From positions 174,395 through 238,394 of the forward strand of contig NZ_RJOB01000001.1 of the NCBI RefSeq assembly GCF_003943935.1: a stretch of 64,000 nucleotides of DNA, in the 5' to 3' direction. How positions within the stretch are numbered: the first letter of the stretch is position 1; each line of letters begins with the position of its first letter. Source of the DNA: Streptococcus mitis (GTDB taxonomy: Bacteria > Bacillota > Bacilli > Lactobacillales > Streptococcaceae). Position numbers and translations under genes: made by a program. The notes under the pieces are model-generated. The model did not search any database. It was given only the letters and a program-made list of their open reading frames with translations, and had not been told where the DNA came from. This document shows, piece by piece, positions 33,433 through 44,005 of the stretch.

Positions 33433-36129
33433 TTAAATCGCATTCTTATCAAAACCGAGTTTGCGTTGAACAAACTTAACAATTTCGACGATAATAATCA
33501 TTGAGAAACTTCCTGCCATAACAATTGCCCATTGTGATAAATCTAGTTTGGTTACGTGGAAGATTCCTTCAAGCGGTTCTACAACGATTGTTGCCATGAG
33601 AAGGATAAAGGATACCAAGATGGACCAGTTGAAGGTCTTAGACTTGAATGGGCCAACTGTCAAGATGGATTGGTAAACAGATTTGACATTGTAGGCATGG
33701 AAGAGCTGAATCAAACCAAGGGTTGCAAAGGCCATAGTAAGGGCATCTGCATGAATGGCATGATTGTCACCCACATGAACTGGGTAAGCAATCGCAAGAC
33801 CATAAACACTCATAACAATAGCTGCTTGGAGTACACCTTGATAGATGATAGAACTGAAAACACCACCTGAGAAGAAGCTTGCCTTGCGTCCACGTGGTTT
33901 ATGGTTCATGACACCAGGCTCAGCTGGTTCAACACCGAGAGCGATAGCTGGGAAGGTATCGGTTACCAAGTTGATCCACAAGAGATGAACTGGCTGCAAA
34001 ACATCCCAACCAAACAAGGTTGATAGGAAGATGGTCAATACTTCAGCAGTATTGGCAGAAAGCAGGTATTGAATGGTCTTTTGAATGTTTGAGAAGACCT
34101 TACGTCCTTCTTCAACTGCAACAATAATAGTCGCAAAGTTATCATCCGCAAGAATCATGTCAGAAGCCCCCTTAGAAACCTCTGTACCAGTGATTCCCAT
34201 ACCGATACCGATGTCTGCTGTTTTCAAAGCCGGAGCATCATTGACACCGTCACCTGTCATGGCAACGACTTTACCTTGTTTTTGCCAAGCCTTGACGATA
34301 CGAACCTTGTGTTCTGGAGACACACGGGCATAAACAGAGTATTGACCAACTACTTTTTCAAAGTCTTCATCAGATAGTTCGTTGAGCTCAGCACCAGTTA
34401 AAACGTGGCCTTCGGTATCGTTTGCGTCAATGATTCCCAAACGTTTGGCAATAGCTTCTGCTGTGTCTTGATGGTCACCCGTAATCATGATTGGACGGAT
34501 TCCAGCTTCCTTAGCCACACGAACAGCCTCAGCTGCCTCAGGACGTTCAGGGTCAATCATCCCAATCAAACCAGTAAAGATTAAATCATTTTCAAGCTCT
34601 TCAGAAGTGAGGTTTTCTGGAATGCTATCGATAATCTTATACGCACCTGCAAGGACACGCAAGGCTTGGTGAGCCATTTCAGAGTTGTTTGTGTGAATGA
34701 GATTTGTAACCTTCTCATCAATCGGAGCAATATCCCCAGCCTTATCACGAAGAACACAACGTTTCAAGAGTTGGTCTGGCGCACCCTTGACTGCTACAAG
34801 GAAACGACCATCTGGCAATGGGTGAACCGTTGACATGAGCTTACGTTCAGAATCAAATGGCAACTCAGCCACACGCGGATATTTCTCTAAGAAACCTTTA
34901 ACATCGTAGCCCTTGTCCAAGGCATACTGGATAAAGGCTGTTTCGGTTGGGTCACCAATTAGGTTGCCTTCCGCATCGATTTTCGTATCGTTTGCCAAGA
35001 CAACAGAACGAAGAAGTGGCATTTCAAGACCCAGTTCAATGTCATCAGCTGAATCATGTAGGACTGCATCGTAGAAGACTTTTTCAACCGTCATCTTGTT
35101 CATAGTCAGCGTACCAGTCTTATCAGAAGCAATGATTTCTGTTGAACCAAGTGTTTCAACTGCCGGTAACTTCCGAACGATAGAGTTACGTTTGGCCAAA
35201 ACTTGAGTACCAAGAGCAAGAACGATAGTTACGATAGCTGGGAGCCCTTCTGGAATGGCTGCAACGGCAAGCGCAACAGAGGTCATCAACTCACCGAGTG
35301 GATTTTTGCCTTGAATGAAAACACCCACTACAAAAGTAACAAGTGCAATAACCAAGATAGCATAGGTCAAGACCTTAGAAAGGTTATTCAAGTTTTGTTT
35401 AAGTGGTGTGTCTGTCTCATCCGCATCTTGAAGCATGCCAGCGATGTGACCAACTTCCGTGTACATACCTGTATTGACAACAACACCAAGACCACGACCA
35501 TAGGTCACGTTTGAGTTTTGGAAGGCCATGTTGACACGGTCACCAATACCAGCATCTGCCGCAAGTTCGACTGTTAAGTCTTTTTCGACTGGCACAGACT
35601 CACCTGTAAGAGCTGCTTCTTCGATTTTAAGAGAGTTGGCTTCTAGCAAACGTAGGTCTGCTGGTACCACGTCACCAGCTTCGAGGGCAACGATATCTCC
35701 TGGCACCAATTCTTTTGAATCAATCTCAGCCATATGACCATCACGAAGAACGCGGGCAGCTGGACTTGACATAGATTTGAGGGCTTCGATAGCTTCTTCT
35801 GCTTTTCCTTCTTGGTAAACACCAAAGGCAGCGTTGATGATAACCACGGCTAAAATGATGATGGCATCTGCAATATCTTCCCCACCAGAAGTTACGACTG
35901 ACAAGATAGCCGCCGCGACTAGGATGATAATCATCAAATCCTTAAATTGCTCGATGAATTTGACCAGGATTGATCGTTTCTCGCCTTCTTCGAGCTCATT
36001 GTGGCCAAATTCGGCAAGGCGTTTTTCTGCCTCGCTTGATGACAAACCTTGCTCGGTCGCATCCACAGCCTTCAAGACCTCTTCAGGACTTTGAGTGTAA
36101 AACGCTTGGCGTTTTTGTTCTTTTGACAT
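33433..36129 (-). CDS. caxP: Ca2+/Mn2+ P-type ATPase (CaxP/MgtA)
   Basis: An 898-residue P2-type cation pump exporting Ca2+ and/or Mn2+ with ATP. Seen in order: cation ATPase N domain; actuator loop LTGESVPVEK; TM4 motif VAAIPEGLPAIV; phosphorylation site D336 in DKTGTLTM; MITGDHQDTA; hinge TGDGVNDAPALK; TM6 NLVTDTFPA; and about ten membrane helices. The open frame reaches 36198, but AAGGAGGAGACAC lies directly before the ATG at 36129, so I start there (MSKEQKRQAF). The pneumococcal homologue is called CaxP or MgtA and is controlled by a Mn2+-sensing riboswitch, which is also present here. The exporter mntE lies on the other side of a glycosyltransferase pair. Confidence 0.93.
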   Translation of the reverse strand: MSKEQKRQAFYTQSPEEVLKAVDATEQGLSSSEAEKRLAEFGHNELEEGEKRSILVKFIEQFKDLMIIILVAAAILSVVTSGGEDIADAIIILAVVIINAAFGVYQEGKAEEAIEALKSMSSPAARVLRDGHMAEIDSKELVPGDIVALEAGDVVPADLRLLEANSLKIEEAALTGESVPVEKDLTVELAADAGIGDRVNMAFQNSNVTYGRGLGVVVNTGMYTEVGHIAGMLQDADETDTPLKQNLNNLSKVLTYAILVIALVTFVVGVFIQGKNPLGELMTSVALAVAAIPEGLPAIVTIVLALGTQVLAKRNSIVRKLPAVETLGSTEIIASDKTGTLTMNKMTVEKVFYDAVLHDSADDIELGLEMPLLRSVVLANDTKIDAEGNLIGDPTETAFIQYALDKGYDVKGFLEKYPRVAELPFDSERKLMSTVHPLPDGRFLVAVKGAPDQLLKRCVLRDKAGDIAPIDEKVTNLIHTNNSEMAHQALRVLAGAYKIIDSIPENLTSEELENDLIFTGLIGMIDPERPEAAEAVRVAKEAGIRPIMITGDHQDTAEAIAKRLGIIDANDTEGHVLTGAELNELSDEDFEKVVGQYSVYARVSPEHKVRIVKAWQKQGKVVAMTGDGVNDAPALKTADIGIGMGITGTEVSKGASDMILADDNFATIIVAVEEGRKVFSNIQKTIQYLLSANTAEVLTIFLSTLFGWDVLQPVHLLWINLVTDTFPAIALGVEPAEPGVMNHKPRGRKASFFSGGVFSSIIYQGVLQAAIVMSVYGLAIAYPVHVGDNHAIHADALTMAFATLGLIQLFHAYNVKSVYQSILTVGPFKSKTFNWSILVSFILLMATIVVEPLEGIFHVTKLDLSQWAIVMAGSFSMIIIVEIVKFVQRKLGFDKNAI

Positions 36130-36201
36130 GTGTCTCCTCCTTGACATTGTGTGCAAAACAGACTCTCTTTTCCCATCGTATCTTTTCACGACAAACAAAA
36201 A

Positions 36202-36318
36202 GAGACCTGTTAATCATAACAAGTCTCGCTGTTTAAGATAGTGCCGGAAAACATACTTTTCAGTATAAAATTCGGAATGACGACACTATCACAGGTTTCT
36301 GCCAGCTACTCCCTTGAG
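36202..36318 (-). ncRNA. yybP-ykoY manganese riboswitch
   Basis: Minus-strand RNA from about 36318 with the family signatures AAGGGAGTAGC near the 5' end, GTCGTCA, CCGGC and AGCGAGACTTG at the 3' end, in the order of the Lactococcus lactis Mn2+ aptamer. The expression platform is a terminator at 36202-36227: stem GAGACTTGTTA / TAACAGGTCTC (one G-U pair) with five T residues. The terminator's 5' arm overlaps the aptamer closing strand, so ligand binding should prevent termination and turn caxP on. Confidence 0.92.
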
Positions 36319-36324
36319 TGGTAC

Positions 36325-36353
36325 TATTATACCAAATTTTGGAAAGTTTTCAA
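36325..36353 (-). promoter_or_regulatory. Promoter of the Mn riboswitch-caxP unit
   Basis: Minus-strand -35 TTGAAA (36348-36353), 17-base spacer, -10 TATAAT (36325-36330). The -35 lies only 12 bases beyond the stop codon of the upstream glycosyltransferase gene. Confidence 0.8.
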
Positions 36354-36365
36354 AGAGTAAAGATT

Positions 36366-37337
36366 CTATAAAATGCTATCCTTATCAAAAGTACGTTCAC
36401 TAATAATATATCTAGGACGACGTTTCGTTTCTAGGTAAATCTTTCCAATATACTCACCAATTACTCCCAAACTAATCAATTGTACTCCGCCAAGTAAACT
36501 AACTATTGCATAGGTGCTTGCCCAACCAGCCACAACCGTACCAGCAAACTTACTCCATATAACCCAAATAATTAACAGAAAACTAAAGAGTGACGTCAAA
36601 ACACCAAGACTTGTAATCAAACGAATCGGTTTGATTGATAAACTGGTAATACCATCCATAGCTAAACCAAGCATTTTAGATAGTGGATAATGACTCTCAC
36701 CAGCAATTCGTTCATGGCGCTTATATAAAACGTAAGAATATTTAAAACCAACTAAAGGCATTAAACCACGAAGAAATAGATTCACTTCAGTGAATTTTTC
36801 TAATTCCTTCAAAAATCTTTTAGAAACCAAGCGATAATCAGCATGATTAAAAACAACTTCTGCTCCAAATAGGTGTAACACTTTATAAAAACCTTCGGCT
36901 GTAATTCGTTTAAAAGCAGAGTCCGTATCACGGTTATCACGTACACCGTATACAATTTCAGAACCACTTTTATATTCTTCAATCATCTTATCCATGCAGT
37001 TAATATCATCCTGTCCATCGACATCAATGGTAATGACAATATCAGCAAACTGAATAGCTTCATACATCCCTGCAAGGACACTACTTTGATGCCCCCTATT
37101 ACGACTTTGTGATACACCAACCACAGAAGAGATGGATTTAGCATAACTTTCTATCAGTTCCCAAGTCCGATCCTTACTTCCATCATTTACATACATGATT
37201 TTACTATGGGGATGTATTTCTTCTTTCTTTACTAATTGTTCAATTTTTTCAACGAACATTGGATTAGTATGTGGTAGGACCTGCTCTTCGTTGTAACACG
37301 GAATAACTATATATAAAATTGGATTTTTCCTGCTCAT
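36366..37337 (-). CDS. GT2 polyprenyl-phosphate glycosyltransferase (GtrB/DPM1-like)
   Basis: A 323-residue glycosyltransferase with an N-terminal GT-A domain (YIVIPCYNEEQVLPHT; nucleotide-sugar/metal motif ITIDVDGQDD; later LFLRGLMPLVGF) and two C-terminal membrane helices (about 230-255 and 265-290). This layout is typical of GtrB/DPM1-like enzymes that move a sugar from a nucleotide donor to undecaprenyl phosphate on the inner face of the membrane. It overlaps the upstream membrane protein gene by 4 bases and probably works with it to decorate a surface polymer. The sugar is unknown. Base composition is more AT-rich than the neighbours, suggesting acquisition. Confidence 0.88.
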   Translation of the reverse strand: MSRKNPILYIVIPCYNEEQVLPHTNPMFVEKIEQLVKKEEIHPHSKIMYVNDGSKDRTWELIESYAKSISSVVGVSQSRNRGHQSSVLAGMYEAIQFADIVITIDVDGQDDINCMDKMIEEYKSGSEIVYGVRDNRDTDSAFKRITAEGFYKVLHLFGAEVVFNHADYRLVSKRFLKELEKFTEVNLFLRGLMPLVGFKYSYVLYKRHERIAGESHYPLSKMLGLAMDGITSLSIKPIRLITSLGVLTSLFSFLLIIWVIWSKFAGTVVAGWASTYAIVSLLGGVQLISLGVIGEYIGKIYLETKRRPRYIISERTFDKDSIL

Positions 37338-38773
37338 GTATTACTCCTAATATCCTTATAAATCTTCATAGTATCTATTTGTTTTTCCAATTGATAATTC
37401 TTAATAATATATTCTTTAATAAACGAATCCGTTAATCTTCCATAGTCCCACTTGCTATCAAATACAATATATTTAGGAGGGACTTTTTCAATTGATGTTT
37501 TAAAATCATCTATTATTGGAGTTTCATTCTTCAATGATGGAACAAAGAAGAATTTTGTACTAGATAGTCTATCGCTGTATAGATAAATAATTCCATTAAG
37601 CCTATGGGTATAGATTTTATCTTGTTTATCTGTATGAGCACTTATATAATTCGCAACTTCTTTTTCATTTAAAGATAAATCGTTGTAACGATTATCAACT
37701 TTATTTTTGATATCAGAGAGAGAGCCCCAATAAATGCCCAGTAAACCCACTAACAATAGCAAAAAATATTTTGAAGCATCTTTATTTATTAATTTATTAA
37801 TAGTTACACTAATATAAGGGATAAATAAAGGAATAAGTACTAAGAGGTAATGTAAATAAGTTCTCTTAGATATTAATGCAAGGATTAAACAAAAGAGAAA
37901 TGTGATGGTATAAATTAGAGTTTTCATTCCATAACGTTTCCATCCTGTAATGATTGCAATGACTATCATAAAATTTATCTGTAAATAATTAGCTTGATCC
38001 ATGTACCATTTTAAGATTTCTCTAACACTCAATTCACTACTCTCTTTTGAATATATGAAATTCATTACTATAGACTGATAAAACATCTCTTCTAATGAAC
38101 CTTGAAACAATAAATAACAACATAAGGGGAGGATAAATACAATACTTCCAATTATAAAGAGACCGATATGTTTTAATAAAGAGATAACCTCTCTTTGGTA
38201 AATAAGCTTTATTGAAATAAGAAGTGAAAAAACTAACCACATACCGATCATATTTGCTTTAGTAAACAATACAACTGCAAAAGAAAATCCAGTCAATACA
38301 ATTTCATAACCTTTTACTTTATCTGTTAAAAAATACTTAATAAAAATATAAAGAGAATAAGCTAAACAAGGTAATATATAACCTTCTAGGCCCCACCCTC
38401 CTTCAAAAAACGATTCAAGAATTATAAAAGTGATTATAAGAACAACAAATGAATTTCTTATACCTGTAAAAAGTCTCGAAATATAATATCCAATGTAGAA
38501 GAAAACAATCAGACTAGCAATATATAGTATTTTAATTCCTAAAGACGCTCCAATACTATATCCCAAATAGTTAATCAAGAAAATCACTGGTCCCTTATGA
38601 TCAAATAAATCTAAATACATTCTCTGTCCATGACTCATTGCATATCCAAAATATTCAAATATACTTGCATCTAATAAGGGTAACCCCTTACGAACACTTG
38701 TCGCCAATGTAAACCAAGTTATGATTCCTAAAAATAATGAGAAACTGAAGGCAATCATTTTCTCTTTCTTCAT
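37334..38773 (-). CDS. Polytopic membrane glycosyltransferase-like protein (GT-C type)
   Basis: A 479-residue membrane protein with about ten hydrophobic helices. The first outer loop reads VRKGLPLLDASIFEYFGYAM and contains the acidic residues usual for lipid-phosphate-sugar-dependent GT-C enzymes; DLFDHKGPVIFLINYLGY follows and is also typical of the ArnT/PMT-like group. The C-terminal part is a small soluble domain. A start at 38773 fits GAGGTAATAGT; the frame is open to 38794. It lies next to the GT2 gene and would transfer the lipid-linked sugar outside the membrane. Strongly AT-rich. The family call is by topology and context, not a firm match. Confidence 0.72.
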   Translation of the reverse strand: MKKEKMIAFSFSLFLGIITWFTLATSVRKGLPLLDASIFEYFGYAMSHGQRMYLDLFDHKGPVIFLINYLGYSIGASLGIKILYIASLIVFFYIGYYISRLFTGIRNSFVVLIITFIILESFFEGGWGLEGYILPCLAYSLYIFIKYFLTDKVKGYEIVLTGFSFAVVLFTKANMIGMWLVFSLLISIKLIYQREVISLLKHIGLFIIGSIVFILPLCCYLLFQGSLEEMFYQSIVMNFIYSKESSELSVREILKWYMDQANYLQINFMIVIAIITGWKRYGMKTLIYTITFLFCLILALISKRTYLHYLLVLIPLFIPYISVTINKLINKDASKYFLLLLVGLLGIYWGSLSDIKNKVDNRYNDLSLNEKEVANYISAHTDKQDKIYTHRLNGIIYLYSDRLSSTKFFFVPSLKNETPIIDDFKTSIEKVPPKYIVFDSKWDYGRLTDSFIKEYIIKNYQLEKQIDTMKIYKDIRSNT

Positions 38774-38952
38774 ACTATTACCTCTTTTTTTCAATATATT
38801 CTTCCGTTATTAAGTCTATCATATTTTTCTAATTAAAACAAAAGTATTTATAATTACGCTAATTACAATTTACAATCACTTCATAGTTATTTGAATTTTC
38901 CCTTGAAAACCAGTATAATGGTAGAATGCTATGTGACTAGAAAGGAAGTTGA
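38774..38952. other. Divergent promoter region, glycosyltransferase pair / mntE
   Basis: AT-rich 179-base gap without genes. On the plus strand a promoter for mntE is clear: -35 TTGAAT (38891-38896), 17-base spacer and -10 TATAAT (38914-38919). Confidence 0.7.
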
Positions 38953-40137
38953 ATGAAGCAATCTATCTCAAATCTCAAGTTAGCTGAGCGTGGGGCCATT
39001 ATCAGCATTTCGACCTACCTCCTCTTATCAGCAGCAAAATTGGCAACTGGTCATCTCCTTCATTCATCCAGTTTGGTGGCCGATGGTTTTAACAACGTCT
39101 CAGATATCATTGGAAATGTTGCCCTCTTGATTGGGATTCGGATGGCGCGCCAGCCTGCAGACCGTGACCATCGTTTTGGTCACTGGAAGATTGAAGATTT
39201 GGCTAGCTTAATCACTTCCATTATCATGTTCTATGTCGGTTTCGATGTGCTAAGGGACACTATTCAAAAGATTCTCAGTCGGGAAGAATCGGTCATTGAT
39301 CCTCTGGGTGCAACTCTAGGAATCATTTCTGCCACAATTATGTTTGTGGTCTATCTCTACAATACTCGCCTTAGTAAGAAATCTAACTCCAAGGCACTGA
39401 AGGCCGCTGCTAAGGACAATCTTTCCGATGCTGTTACTTCACTTGGCACCACCATTGCCATCCTAGCTAGCAGTTTTAATTATCCGATTGTAGATAAATT
39501 GGTCGCTATCATCATCACTTTCTTTATTTTGAAGACTGCCTATGATATTTTCATCGAGTCTTCCTTTAGTCTTTCAGATGGTTTCGACGACCGTCTGCTT
39601 GAGGACTATCAAAAGGCTATCATGGAAATTCCCAAAATCAGCAAGGTTAAGTCCCAAAGAGGGCGCACCTACGGTAGCAATATTTACCTTGATATTACGC
39701 TAGAAATGAACCCTGACTTGTCTGTTTTTGAAAGTCACGAGATTGCGGATCAGGTAGAGTCTATGCTGGAAGAGCGTTTTGGAGTCTTTGATACCGATGT
39801 CCATATCGAGCCAGCACCTATACCTGAGGATGAGATTTTAGACAATGTCTATAAAAAATTGCTCATGCGTGAACAATTGATTGACCAGGGAAATCAACTG
39901 GAAGAACTCTTGACTGACGATTTTGTCTATATTCGTCAAGACGGAAATCAGATGGATAAAGAGGCCTATAAGGCTGAAAAAGAATTGAACTCTGCTATCA
40001 AGGATATTCAGATCACTTCTATCAGTCAGAAAACCAAACTCATCTGCTATGAGTTAGATGGTATCGTCCATACCAGTATCTGGCGTCGCCATGAAACTTG
40101 GCAAAATATCTTTCATCAAGAAACCAAAAAAGAATAG
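38953..40137 (+). CDS. mntE: Manganese efflux protein, cation diffusion facilitator
   Basis: A 394-residue CDF-family antiporter, expected to export Mn2+. Six membrane helices are followed by a cytoplasmic metal-sensing domain. The TM2 motif is DGFNNVSD (N47 and D51) and the TM5 motif is KDNLSD (Asp-x3-Asp), the Asn/Asp-Asp/Asp site that marks Mn-selective MntE rather than zinc CzcD (which has His). Length equals that of the pneumococcal protein. GGAAGTTGA precedes the ATG. It belongs functionally with the Mn-riboswitch-controlled caxP, from which it is separated by two glycosyltransferase genes; a terminator follows. Confidence 0.92.
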   Translation: MKQSISNLKLAERGAIISISTYLLLSAAKLATGHLLHSSSLVADGFNNVSDIIGNVALLIGIRMARQPADRDHRFGHWKIEDLASLITSIIMFYVGFDVLRDTIQKILSREESVIDPLGATLGIISATIMFVVYLYNTRLSKKSNSKALKAAAKDNLSDAVTSLGTTIAILASSFNYPIVDKLVAIIITFFILKTAYDIFIESSFSLSDGFDDRLLEDYQKAIMEIPKISKVKSQRGRTYGSNIYLDITLEMNPDLSVFESHEIADQVESMLEERFGVFDTDVHIEPAPIPEDEILDNVYKKLLMREQLIDQGNQLEELLTDDFVYIRQDGNQMDKEAYKAEKELNSAIKDIQITSISQKTKLICYELDGIVHTSIWRRHETWQNIFHQETKKE

Positions 40138-40140
40138 AGA

Positions 40141-40163
40141 AATCCTGTCATGAGACGGGATTT
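40141..40163 (+). terminator. Intrinsic terminator of mntE
   Basis: Nine-base stem AATCCTGTC / GACGGGATT (one G-U pair), ATGA loop, then TTTCT. It lies between convergent mntE and the ABC-F gene. Confidence 0.8.
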
Positions 40164-40173
40164 TTCTATTCTT

Positions 40174-42045
40174 CTAGCTATCAAAGTCACTTAGATACTC
40201 ATAGCGTTCGTATTTTTCAAGGAGTGCTTCGTTTTTCTCATCCAGTTCTTTTTGAAGAGTCGCTAGCTTACCAAAGTCAGAGCCATTGGCCTGCATCTCC
40301 TCTTCAATCGCAGCGATACGATCTTCCAAGGCTTCAATATCGCCTTCAATATTTGCCCACTCCTGCTTTTCTTGGTAGGTCATGCGTTTCTTGTCTTCTC
40401 GGACCTTGACTACTTTTTCCTTTTCAGCCTTTTGCACTTGATTGGCCATATCTGTTTCAAAGGCTTTTTCATCAAGGTAATCAGTGTAATGACCAAAGAA
40501 TGGACGAATCTTGCCATCCTCAAAAGCGAGAATCTTGGTCGCCACCTTGTCCAAGAAATAGCGGTCGTGGCTAACTGTCAAGACAGGACCTGCAAAGCCT
40601 TGCAAGAAACTCTCCAAGACTGTCAAAGTCGCAATGTCCAAGTCGTTGGTCGGCTCGTCCAAGAGAAGAACATTTGGTTTTTCAAGGAGCAATTTGAGGA
40701 GGTAAAGTCGTTTTTTCTCTCCCCCAGACAATTTCTCAATCAAGGTTCCATGCGTCGAACGTGGGAAAAGGAACTGCTCCAGCAACTCAGCGATGGAAGT
40801 CGTAGAACCACCGCTGGTCTTGACTTCTTCTGCCACTTCCTGCAGATAATTGATAACTCGCTTGCTCTCATCCAAGCCCTCAATTTGCTGAGAGAAATAG
40901 GCAATGCGAACTGTTTCCCCAATCACAACTTGCCCTGCTGTCGGCTCAAGACTTTCTGCAATCAAGTTGAGCAGGGTTGATTTTCCAACACCGTTGTCCC
41001 CAACGATTCCGATACGGTCTTTGGCCTGCACCAAGAGATTAAAATTTTGTAAAATTGGCTTGTTTTCATAGGCAAAGGAAACATCCTGAAACTCGATGAC
41101 CTTCTTGCCAATCCGACTGGTTTCAAAGTTCATGGTCAAGTCCGTCTCAGCAACTCCACCTGAAACTTCTTTTTTCAAGTCATGGAAACGATTGATACGA
41201 GCCTGCTGCTTGGTCGCACGCGCCTGCGGTTGCCTGCGCATCCAGGCCAATTCTTGCTTATAAAGTTGTTCCTTTTTGTGGAGAAGAGCCGCATCGCGCT
41301 CATCCTGTTCTGCCTTAAGGCGAACATAGTCCTGGTAATTTCCTTGGTATTCTGTCAAGCCCGCTCGGTCCAACTCGAAAATACGTGTTGATAAAGCGTC
41401 TAGGAAATAACGATCATGGGTGATAAAAAGGACGGTTTTCTTAGAATTTTTCAAAAAGAGGGTCAGCCACTCAATAGTCGCAATGTCCAGATGGTTAGTC
41501 GGCTCATCCAAAAGCAAGAGGTCGTGGTTGCCAAGTAAAACTTGCGCCAACTGGACCCGTCTTCTCAGACCACCTGACAATTCCCCAACAGTAGTTGATA
41601 AGTCCTGAATACCTAGCTTGCTGAGAACGGTCTTGACCTGACTCTCAATTTCCCAAGCTTGAAGAGAATCCATCTCAGCCATGACACGTTCCAAACGAGC
41701 CTGTTTGTCTTCACTGTAGTTGAGCATGATCAACTCATACTCACGAATGAGCTGGATTTCCTTGAGGTCACTAGATAGAACCGTATCCAAGACAGTCTTG
41801 CTATCATCAAAATCAGGATCCTGAGTCAAGTAACCAATCTGGTAATCATTCTTAGCTGAAAAAGGACTAACATCCCCATCAAAGCCAGAAACACCGGAAA
41901 GAACATCTAAAAGGGTGGTCTTGCCAGTCCCATTGACACCAATCAAACCAATTCTGTCTAGATCATGGATGATAAAGGAAATATCCTTAAAAACGGTCTT
42001 GTCACCGACGGATTTACTTAGTTTTTCAACGATAAAATCACTCAT
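40174..42045 (-). CDS. ABC-F family ATPase (Uup-like)
   Basis: A 623-residue soluble protein with two fused ABC ATPase domains and no membrane segment. Walker A motifs are [11 protein letters not shown] and [11 protein letters not shown]; signatures [11 protein letters not shown] and [11 protein letters not shown]; Walker B segments [12 protein letters not shown] and [13 protein letters not shown] charged linker joins the domains and a C-terminal coiled coil (about 530-620) suggests the Uup group. ABC-F proteins act on the ribosome in translation or antibiotic protection; Uup-type members are usually housekeeping rather than resistance factors. Its start overlaps the cca stop by 4 bases, in the run dapB-cca-abcF. 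Confidence 0.9.
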   Translation of the reverse strand: MSDFIVEKLSKSVGDKTVFKDISFIIHDLDRIGLIGVNGTGKTTLLDVLSGVSGFDGDVSPFSAKNDYQIGYLTQDPDFDDSKTVLDTVLSSDLKEIQLIREYELIMLNYSEDKQARLERVMAEMDSLQAWEIESQVKTVLSKLGIQDLSTTVGELSGGLRRRVQLAQVLLGNHDLLLLDEPTNHLDIATIEWLTLFLKNSKKTVLFITHDRYFLDALSTRIFELDRAGLTEYQGNYQDYVRLKAEQDERDAALLHKKEQLYKQELAWMRRQPQARATKQQARINRFHDLKKEVSGGVAETDLTMNFETSRIGKKVIEFQDVSFAYENKPILQNFNLLVQAKDRIGIVGDNGVGKSTLLNLIAESLEPTAGQVVIGETVRIAYFSQQIEGLDESKRVINYLQEVAEEVKTSGGSTTSIAELLEQFLFPRSTHGTLIEKLSGGEKKRLYLLKLLLEKPNVLLLDEPTNDLDIATLTVLESFLQGFAGPVLTVSHDRYFLDKVATKILAFEDGKIRPFFGHYTDYLDEKAFETDMANQVQKAEKEKVVKVREDKKRMTYQEKQEWANIEGDIEALEDRIAAIEEEMQANGSDFGKLATLQKELDEKNEALLEKYERYEYLSDFDS

Positions 42046-43241
42046 TTTTTCTCCCTCAGATAAGCATGGATGGCTTGACGGTCATTTTCCAATTCTCCAT
42101 CGACAATAGCATATTCAATATCTGTTAAAATCTCTCCCAAGTCTGGGCCCGGATGATAACCATATTCCTTGATTAAAATACCACCGTTGATTTGGATTTC
42201 TTTCTTATCATGAATTGTCAAACTCTGGTAAGTTTCTGTGATAGCTTGTGGGTTGACTTCTTTTCCTTGAGCCTGACGAAGATTTTCAGCCTGTAAAAGT
42301 AAATCCAAGTCAAAGCGGTAACAATCGCGCTTGCTCAATTCTCCCTTTTCACGCAGAGCCAAAATAGTCAGTAAATCCTGTACCTGCTTGGCAAATTGAC
42401 GAGAGGTCTTCCAAGCCTTCAAAAATGGCTGTGTATCTTTAATCTCCAAAGCCCACAAAAGAGCTGCCCAGGCTTGTTCAGAAGATTCAAAAGTGAAATC
42501 AGTCTCCAAATCAAATAGGCTGTTGAGCTTGTCCTGGCTATCTGCCAGATCAGGGAGATAGTCATAAGCTTGACTCTCAACCATGGAAGACAAACCCCTT
42601 CTCCAAAACGGAGCCAGCAAGAGTTTATCAAACTCGACGAAGGTACGCTCTACAGAAATTTTCTCCAAAAGCGGCGTCAAGATCTTCATAGCTTTAAATG
42701 TTTCTGGCTCAAGTTCAAAGCCAAGACTGGCCTGAAAACGGAAACCACGCATAATCCGCAAAGCATCTTCGTTGAAACGTTCACTAGCCACTCCAACTGC
42801 TCGCAAAACTTGATTTTCCAAATCCTCTAAACCATGAAACAAGTCAACGATTTCCCCTGTCTCGTCCAAGGCAAAGGCGTTGACTGTAAAATCACGACGC
42901 TTGAGGTCTTCTTCTAGCGAACGCACAAAGGAAACCGCACTAGGCCTACGATAGTCCACATAGACATCCTCTGTCCGAAAAGTAGTCACCTCATACTCCT
43001 CGTCTCCATATAAGACCAAGACAGTTCCATGTTCAATTCCGATATCGGCTGTTCGTGGGAAAATCTGCTTGGTCTCTTCAGGATAAGAAGACGTCGCTAT
43101 ATCCACATCGTGGATGGGACGATTGAGAAGGGCATCTCGAACAGAGCCTCCAACAAAATAAGCATCAAAGCCTGCTTCTTTAATTTTTTCTAATACTGGT
43201 AAAGCCTTCTGAAATTCAGAAGGCATTTTCGTTAATCTCAT
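42042..43241 (-). CDS. cca: CCA-adding tRNA nucleotidyltransferase
   Basis: A 399-residue class II nucleotidyltransferase that builds or repairs the 3' CCA end of tRNA. The active-site motif [20 protein letters not shown] contains the two metal-binding Asp residues (DVD). The neck motifs follow: [30 protein letters not shown] and [18 protein letters not shown]. The C-terminal helical body is of the Gram-positive full CCA-enzyme length. It overlaps dapB upstream and the ABC-F gene downstream by 4 bases each, a tight operon. Confidence 0.95.
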   Translation of the reverse strand: MRLTKMPSEFQKALPVLEKIKEAGFDAYFVGGSVRDALLNRPIHDVDIATSSYPEETKQIFPRTADIGIEHGTVLVLYGDEEYEVTTFRTEDVYVDYRRPSAVSFVRSLEEDLKRRDFTVNAFALDETGEIVDLFHGLEDLENQVLRAVGVASERFNEDALRIMRGFRFQASLGFELEPETFKAMKILTPLLEKISVERTFVEFDKLLLAPFWRRGLSSMVESQAYDYLPDLADSQDKLNSLFDLETDFTFESSEQAWAALLWALEIKDTQPFLKAWKTSRQFAKQVQDLLTILALREKGELSKRDCYRFDLDLLLQAENLRQAQGKEVNPQAITETYQSLTIHDKKEIQINGGILIKEYGYHPGPDLGEILTDIEYAIVDGELENDRQAIHAYLREKK

Positions 43242-44005
43242 AATAAGTGTTCTAATCCATAGACAAGCTCATGACGCTTGACAACTTCTTTAATTCCCAA
43301 ATTCACTCCTGTCATGAAGGAGCTGCGATCATAGGAGTCATGACGGAGGGTCAATCCTTCTCCCTGATTGCCAAAGATGACTTCCTGATGGGCTACTAAG
43401 CCTGGCAAACGAACTGAGTGGATGCGCATGCCATCAAAATCAGCACCACGGGCACCTGCAATCAATTCTTCCTCATCAGGCGCACCTTGCTGGATTGATT
43501 CACGAACTTCTGCCATCAACTCAGCTGTTTTAATAGCTGTTCCACTCGGAGCATCCTTTTTCTTGTCATGATGGAGCTCGATAATCTCCACATTTGGGAA
43601 ATATTTGGCAGCCTGCGTAGCAAATTGCATAAGCAAGACAGCACCCAAGGCAAAGTTAGGGGCAATCAAACCACCCAAATCTTGGGTACGGGAAAATGCT
43701 TTTAGTTCTGCAATTTCTTCACTTGTGAAACCAGTCGTTCCAACTACTGGAGCAAAGCCATTTTCAAGAGCAAAGCGTGTATTTTCATAGGCAACAGCTG
43801 GAGTTGTGAAATCTACCCAGACATCCGCTTCAAAACCGGCTAAATCAGCCTTATCCTTGAAAACAGGAACTCCCTGCCATTCTGACTCAGACTCAAAAGG
43901 ATCCAAAACTGCTACCAAGTCCAAGTCTGGATCAGACAAGACCATCTGACAAGCAGCTTGGCCCATCTTTCCCTTAAAACCAGCAATAATTACTCGAATA
44001 CTCAT
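43238..44005 (-). CDS. dapB: 4-hydroxy-tetrahydrodipicolinate reductase
   Basis: A 255-residue NAD(P)H-dependent reductase of lysine/diaminopimelate synthesis; in streptococci lysine also enters the peptidoglycan stem peptide. Features are the N-terminal Rossmann loop [15 protein letters not shown], the segment VDFTTPAV, the catalytic motif [15 protein letters not shown] and the C-terminal [14 protein letters not shown]. The ribosome binding site is AGGAGTAGAG before the ATG. The 155-base leader is strongly structured and contains a perfect complement of that site (see the leader entry), so translation may be regulated. It heads the dapB-cca-abcF run. Confidence 0.95.
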   Translation of the reverse strand: MSIRVIIAGFKGKMGQAACQMVLSDPDLDLVAVLDPFESESEWQGVPVFKDKADLAGFEADVWVDFTTPAVAYENTRFALENGFAPVVGTTGFTSEEIAELKAFSRTQDLGGLIAPNFALGAVLLMQFATQAAKYFPNVEIIELHHDKKKDAPSGTAIKTAELMAEVRESIQQGAPDEEELIAGARGADFDGMRIHSVRLPGLVAHQEVIFGNQGEGLTLRHDSYDRSSFMTGVNLGIKEVVKRHELVYGLEHLL

